From Sulfurospirillum sp. (GTDB taxonomy: Bacteria > Campylobacterota > Campylobacteria > Campylobacterales > QNZT01), in assembly GCA_003978405.1 (NCBI GenBank), contig QNZU01000060.1, forward strand, positions 1 through 9,888: a stretch of DNA of 9,888 bases, in the 5' to 3' direction. Positions 7,264-9,888 of this stretch are shown one piece after another; within the stretch, counting starts at the first letter, position 1; each line of letters opens with the position of its first letter. Under the pieces are notes generated by a model. It saw only the letters and a list, made by a program, of their open reading frames with translations, ran no database searches and was not told the origin of the DNA. The position numbers were made by a program, and so were the translations under genes.

Positions 7264-7273
7264 ATTGTAGTAA
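7264..7273 (-). promoter_or_regulatory. Candidate -10 region of the secreted-protein gene
   Basis: On the minus strand TTACTACAAT includes TACAAT 27 bases before the ATG. It is identical over ten bases to the element upstream of mraY (3499-3508) and sits at nearly the same distance. A TTACTT about 17 bases further upstream could be a weak -35. Confidence 0.4.
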
Positions 7274-7409
7274 GATAGTTCGCAAAAAGTAAATAATATT
7301 AGACTAAAATGAATAAAAATAACTAATTATGTTACAAAGTTAAACATAAGTAACAAAACTTATCTCTAAAATATACTCTTTTCTAAAGTATTTTGGGAAT
7401 AAAACAAAT
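7274..7409. other. AT-rich intergenic region
   Basis: This is the largest non-coding part of the window (within 7238-7418). Apart from the -10 candidate on one side and the hairpin on the other, I see only an inverted GTTAC...GTAAC pair (7331-7335 and 7350-7354, 14-base spacer) in very AT-rich sequence. That could be an upstream operator for the secreted-protein gene, or chance. No RNA gene or credible small ORF is seen. Confidence 0.4.
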
Positions 7410-7436
7410 GGTGTAGGCTTAAATAGCCAAAACACC
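7410..7436 (-). terminator. Hairpin over the stop codon of the small membrane protein gene
   Basis: GGTGT..GGC pairs with GCC..ACACC around a 7-base loop that contains the stop codon; the stem has an unequal bulge (AAA against A). On the minus strand it is followed by ATTTGTTTTA, and on the plus strand by TTTTGCTTTT, so it could work as a modest, possibly bidirectional, intrinsic terminator. Stem GC content is limited. Confidence 0.45.
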
Positions 7437-7835
7437 TTTTGCTTTTAAGATCATCATCACAACAACACCTGCTGTAAGAAGAAGTTCTATGATAGAGGTA
7501 GTTAAAAATCTCTTTTTTGCCAAGCCTATATCATCATAAGCACTGTTTTTAATATATTTGTGTTTTTTAATCTCTACAAACATCATGATGGCCCAGACTA
7601 TACTCATGATGATTTCGCTCATACCAAATGGTACATCAAAAGCAACAATTGCATAAATACCAGTAGCTAAAATAGCTGTAGCTATGAGTTGGAAGATCAT
7701 AGTGTAGATAAAACTTGCCCTTTTTATTTTATCTATGCTTTTTGGTACCAAAGCAACAGCAAACCCTGCAAGTATAAAACCTAAAAACAGTTTTACTAAT
7801 AGTGAGTGAATTGATAATAACTGTGTTAATTCCAT
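7419..7835 (-). CDS. Small four-helix membrane protein, unknown function
   Basis: I do not recognise this 138-residue protein. It shows four hydrophobic segments at about 13-31, 41-64, 72-88 and 110-130, separated by basic loops (SIDKIKR, EIKKHKYIK, AKKRF), so it is an inner-membrane protein with most charged loops in the cytoplasm. No metal-binding histidine cluster, transporter signature or enzyme motif is visible. The ATG is preceded by AGGAGA at normal spacing. It begins 37 bp after nth and is probably the last gene of the lysR-nth transcript, ending at the hairpin at 7410-7436. Its codon use looks like its neighbours', including a TTG-GTA-CCA Leu-Val-Pro within the 12-base palindrome at 7741-7752. 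Confidence 0.75.
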   Translation of the reverse strand: MELTQLLSIHSLLVKLFLGFILAGFAVALVPKSIDKIKRASFIYTMIFQLIATAILATGIYAIVAFDVPFGMSEIIMSIVWAIMMFVEIKKHKYIKNSAYDDIGLAKKRFLTTSIIELLLTAGVVVMMILKAKGVLAI

Positions 7836-7840
7836 AATTT

Positions 7841-7862
7841 CTCCTAAATAAATGAATAGGAG
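7841..7862 (-). promoter_or_regulatory. Inverted repeat that could hide a ribosome binding site
   Basis: CTCCTA and TAGGAG pair perfectly over six bases around a 10-base AT loop. On the minus-strand mRNA the downstream arm is the AGGAG Shine-Dalgarno of the small membrane protein gene, so the hairpin could limit its translation. The stem is short and could be coincidental. Confidence 0.3.
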
Positions 7863-7872
7863 TTATTGTATC

Positions 7873-8523
7873 TTATTTAGCCTTGAATGTATCCTTGGTC
7901 TTGCAAAACTCTTTTAAAAAGCACTCATCTTCACATTTTGGGTTTTTTGCCGTGCAGATATATCTTCCAAAAAGCACCATCGCTTGATGGAGTATGTGAA
8001 GATTTGTTTTGAACTTTTTGCTAAGTTCCTGGGCAGTTTTGCTAGGAGTTGTGGCACTTGAGAGACCAAGCCTGTGAGAAACTCTAAAGACATGTGTATC
8101 GACTGCCATTAGGTTGGCTCCAGTGAATTCAATCATCACGACATTTGCTGTTTTTTCTCCAACTCCTGCAAGTTTGACCAGATCTTTTGGATCAAGAGGA
8201 ATCTCTCCCTTAAAATCCTCCTCAACTGATCTAGCCATTTTGATAAGATTTTTTGCTTTGTTATTGAAAAAGGAGCAGGTTTTTATAAGCTCTTTTACTT
8301 CATCAAGATCTGCATTTGCCAACTCTTTTGTGCTTGGATATTTCTCAAAGAGGGCAGGGGTGATGATATTTACCCTTTTGTCTGTGCACTGGGCTGAGAG
8401 CATCACGGCGATTAAGAGTTCGTAGAGATTTTTATACTCTAGCTCTGTTACTGCTTTGTTGTATTTTTCAACAAAGATATTTTTTATCTCTTCTATCTCT
8501 TTTTTGGTAGCCTTTTTTGCCAT
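7873..8523 (-). CDS. nth: Endonuclease III (base-excision repair glycosylase/AP lyase)
   Basis: Nth removes oxidised pyrimidines from DNA and nicks the abasic site. The 216 residues show the helix-hairpin-helix KLAGVGEKTANVV (117-129) with catalytic Lys124, then AVDTHVFRVSHRLGL (140-154) with catalytic Asp142. LLIAVMLSAQCTDKRVN (36-52) and a C-terminal [4Fe-4S] cysteine set are also present. The cysteines are C190, C197, C201 and C207, i.e. C-x6-C-x3-C-x5-C; the classical E. coli spacing is x6-x2-x5, so there is one extra residue between the second and third ligands. The ATG starts just 2 bases after the lysR stop, with AAGGAT inside the lysR end, so the two are cotranscribed and probably coupled. 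Length is normal for the family. Confidence 0.95.
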   Translation of the reverse strand: MAKKATKKEIEEIKNIFVEKYNKAVTELEYKNLYELLIAVMLSAQCTDKRVNIITPALFEKYPSTKELANADLDEVKELIKTCSFFNNKAKNLIKMARSVEEDFKGEIPLDPKDLVKLAGVGEKTANVVMIEFTGANLMAVDTHVFRVSHRLGLSSATTPSKTAQELSKKFKTNLHILHQAMVLFGRYICTAKNPKCEDECFLKEFCKTKDTFKAK

Positions 8524-8525
8524 TA

Positions 8526-9404
8526 TTATCCTTGGAAGTTCTTTTTTATATACTCTTTAAAGGAGTTAAATAGAGATGTTTGGTACTTATCTTTGTGGTA
8601 GATGATAAAGAGTTCTCTTTTTAAATCGATATTTTTTAGTTTCAATGTAAAAAGATCACCTCTTTTTAGATCTTTTGATACGACAAATTTTGATATACAG
8701 CTAAGAAGATTTCTGTTTTTTTCAAGAAGTGTCTTCATCTCCTCAAATTCTGTAAACTCCGTCACTATATTTAACTCTTTTTTTAAGTTTCCAAGTGTCT
8801 TTAAAAATAGCTCTCTTGTGCCTGATCCACTCTCTCTTAGTATCCATTTTCTATCTGAGAGTGTATCTATATATAGCTCTTTGTTTGAAAGAGTTTTATC
8901 ACTTGTGACTACGACAAGATTATCCTCTCCAATCTTCTCTTTTTTGATATTTGGTTCGTTGCACTCTGATTCGATAATCCCAAGATCTATCTCACCAGAT
9001 TGAACCATGGAGATGATTTGGGATGAGTTTTTGATATCTTTTTGTATATTGACATTTGGATAGAGCCCGGCAAACTCAAAGATGATCTGAGGGATGATAA
9101 ATTCACCCAAAGTTTTGCTTGAAGCCACTTTTAAAATACCGGATAATTTATCCTTTGTAAATAGGTCTTTTGCATCTTTTAGAGCCAAAAAATGCGGATA
9201 TGTCTGCTCCTTAAAGAGCCTTCCTCTTTCGTTTAGCATCAGCTTTTTACCCAATCTGTCAAAGAGCGGTTCTTGTAGTTTTTTTTCCAATGATTTTATC
9301 GATAGAGAAATAGCCGATTGGCTGATACTTAACTTCTTTGCAAGTTGTGAAATGTGAGGATCATCACAAAGCAGATAAAAAAGTTCGAGCTCTTTTAGAG
9401 TCAT
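8526..9404 (-). CDS. LysR-family transcriptional regulator (YeiE-like context)
   Basis: This is a 292-residue LysR-type regulator. The N-terminal winged helix-turn-helix is clear (about 1-60: LSISQSAISLSIKSLEKKL, then LFDRLGKKLMLNERG). It is followed by a linker helix and a periplasmic-binding-protein-like effector domain (about 88-290). RESGSGTR (190-197) resembles the REPGSGTR anion-binding segment of YeiE- and CbbR-type members; the effector is unknown. It lies directly downstream of a yeiH-family gene on the same strand. YeiH/YeiE-type pairing is established in enterobacteria, where YeiE is linked to sulfite stress, so a sulfur-oxyanion role is a reasonable inference. The ATG has AAGG six bases upstream, and a separate promoter with an inverted repeat precedes it. 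nth follows at 2 bp. Confidence 0.92.
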   Translation of the reverse strand: MTLKELELFYLLCDDPHISQLAKKLSISQSAISLSIKSLEKKLQEPLFDRLGKKLMLNERGRLFKEQTYPHFLALKDAKDLFTKDKLSGILKVASSKTLGEFIIPQIIFEFAGLYPNVNIQKDIKNSSQIISMVQSGEIDLGIIESECNEPNIKKEKIGEDNLVVVTSDKTLSNKELYIDTLSDRKWILRESGSGTRELFLKTLGNLKKELNIVTEFTEFEEMKTLLEKNRNLLSCISKFVVSKDLKRGDLFTLKLKNIDLKRELFIIYHKDKYQTSLFNSFKEYIKKNFQG

Positions 9405-9413
9405 TTTGTGCCT

Positions 9414-9438
9414 TAATTGATTTTATCAATCAATTATA
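9414..9438 (-). promoter_or_regulatory. Promoter and inverted-repeat operator of lysR
   Basis: A perfect 9-base inverted repeat, TAATTGATT-N5-AATCAATTA (9414-9436), contains the T-N11-A arrangement of LysR boxes. It overlaps a perfect minus-strand TATAAT (9433-9438) about 30 bases before the lysR ATG. This placement over the -10/+1 region fits negative autoregulation by the LysR protein. An adjacent small palindrome, ACAATTGT, lies at 9441-9448. The yeiH stop is 20 bases upstream of the -10, so lysR has its own promoter and may also receive read-through. Confidence 0.55.
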
Positions 9439-9455
9439 GCACAATTGTTTAAAAA

Positions 9456-9888
9456 TTAAAATATAGAAGTGATGGCTTTTGTGATAACAAATCCACCTAC
9501 AACAAGCCACACAAACATCGAAAGAGCCGTATATACCGGAGCTAGTCCCAAACCTTTAAATTTTGAGAAAATTGTTCCCATACCAAGAGCGGTCATAGCC
9601 ATAGTGAGTAAAAATGTATCAATCTGATTGATAATATCAACTATATTTTGAGGTATTAGATGGAGTGAGTTAAATCCAGCCATTGCGATAAAATATACTG
9701 CAAACCATGGAATAACCAATTTTATTTTATCACCTGTTTTGCCACCTCTTTTTTTAGCTTGAAAAGATAGATACATACCAAGTGCTATAAGCATAGGAGC
9801 AATCAAAATCACTCTTGTCATCTTAACGATAACGGCATTGTTCGCCATCACTTCAGGGCTTCCTGGGATTGAAGCTGGAACTGCGACA
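9456..9888 (-). CDS. YeiH/UPF0324-family membrane protein, C-terminal part (5' end outside window)
   Basis: About 143 residues are visible and the frame stays open to the window edge, so only the C-terminal 40% or so of an expected 330-350 residues is here. The segment NAVIVKMTRVILIAPMLIAL is the family's conserved region. Further hydrophobic stretches follow (IPWFAVYFIAMAGFNSL, FLLTMAMTALGMGTIF, VYTALSMFVWLVVGGFVIT), making about four membrane helices. The family (PF03601 by memory) is called a putative sulfate exporter, but the substrate is not well proven. The neighbouring LysR gene supports the assignment. The GTG at 9851 is internal, not the true start, because PGSPEV precedes it in frame. 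Confidence 0.85.
   Translation of the reverse strand, partial: VAVPASIPGSPEVMANNAVIVKMTRVILIAPMLIALGMYLSFQAKKRGGKTGDKIKLVIPWFAVYFIAMAGFNSLHLIPQNIVDIINQIDTFLLTMAMTALGMGTIFSKFKGLGLAPVYTALSMFVWLVVGGFVITKAITSIF

Larger units (their letters stand above)
814..7752. repeat. Dispersed palindrome family TTGGTACCAA / GGTACC
   Basis: GGTACC occurs at 814-819, 2799-2804, 4569-4574, 5175-5180, 6182-6187, 6771-6776 and 7744-7749. The extended 10-bp palindrome TTGGTACCAA occurs exactly at 4567-4576, 6180-6189, 6769-6778 and 7742-7751. It grows to 12 bp at 6768-6779 (ATTGGTACCAAT) and 7741-7752 (TTTGGTACCAAA). Two more are near-complete: TTGGTACCAG at 2797-2806 and ATGGTACCAA at 5173-5182. All lie inside genes, one each in the repeat protein, mraY, gpmI, the deacetylase, the phosphoesterase, the secreted protein and the small membrane protein. 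Confidence 0.75.

Noticed and set aside
7238..7418. Small RNA or riboswitch in the largest gap
   Set aside because: Only AT-rich sequence, a -10 candidate, a short inverted pair and an end hairpin are seen; nothing matches a known structured RNA.
814..7752. GGTACC sites as cloning or assembly artefacts
   Set aside because: They lie within intact conserved genes, in frame, with no disrupted flanks or vector-like sequence.

Overview
The window reads as chromosome of a Campylobacterota (Epsilonproteobacteria) bacterium, probably a free-living Sulfurimonas/Sulfurovum/Arcobacter-like organism. The base composition is AT-rich. The MraY protein closely resembles remembered Helicobacter/Campylobacter MraY along its whole length. 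The order murD-mraY transcribed away from a divergent gpmI is the one known from Campylobacter jejuni. The genus is inference; no search was run.

Layout. (1) 1-1228, plus strand: the 3' part of a large surface or tail-fibre-like repeat protein, with 17-residue NTAxG repeats and three GIGT-type motifs. It is broken by a one-base frameshift in a homopolymer cluster near 871-889. (2) 1206-3469, minus strand: mraY then murD, the lipid I and UDP-MurNAc-L-Ala-D-Glu steps of peptidoglycan synthesis, coupled by a TAATG stop/start overlap. (3) 3535-5951, plus strand: gpmI (cofactor-independent phosphoglycerate mutase), then 20 bp later a zinc-dependent histone-deacetylase-fold deacetylase. (4) 5914-7237, minus strand: a secreted hypothetical protein with a calcium-loop-like motif, then a calcineurin-like phosphoesterase. 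(5) 7419-9888, minus strand: the C-terminal part of a YeiH-family membrane protein, a LysR regulator with its own promoter/operator, nth (endonuclease III) 2 bp after lysR, and a small four-helix membrane protein of unknown function.

How the genes work together. murD/mraY form a cell-envelope unit and gpmI is central glycolysis/gluconeogenesis. The yeiH-lysR pair matches the known YeiH/YeiE type of pairing, which suggests sulfur-oxyanion or related anion physiology; nth is probably carried on the lysR transcript. Both convergent gene pairs overlap at their 3' ends (by 23 and 38 bp), so coding is very tight. The only non-coding stretch of note is 7238-7418 (181 bp).

Most of the window is ordinary housekeeping sequence and I see no complete new biological system. 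The strongest unexplained signal is a palindrome, TTGGTACCAA. Its 10-bp form occurs four times and its GGTACC core seven times, spread one per gene over consecutive unrelated genes. In five genes it is read in frame as Leu-Val-Pro. The second signal is the frameshift inside the repeat protein, at a place where phase variation is plausible.
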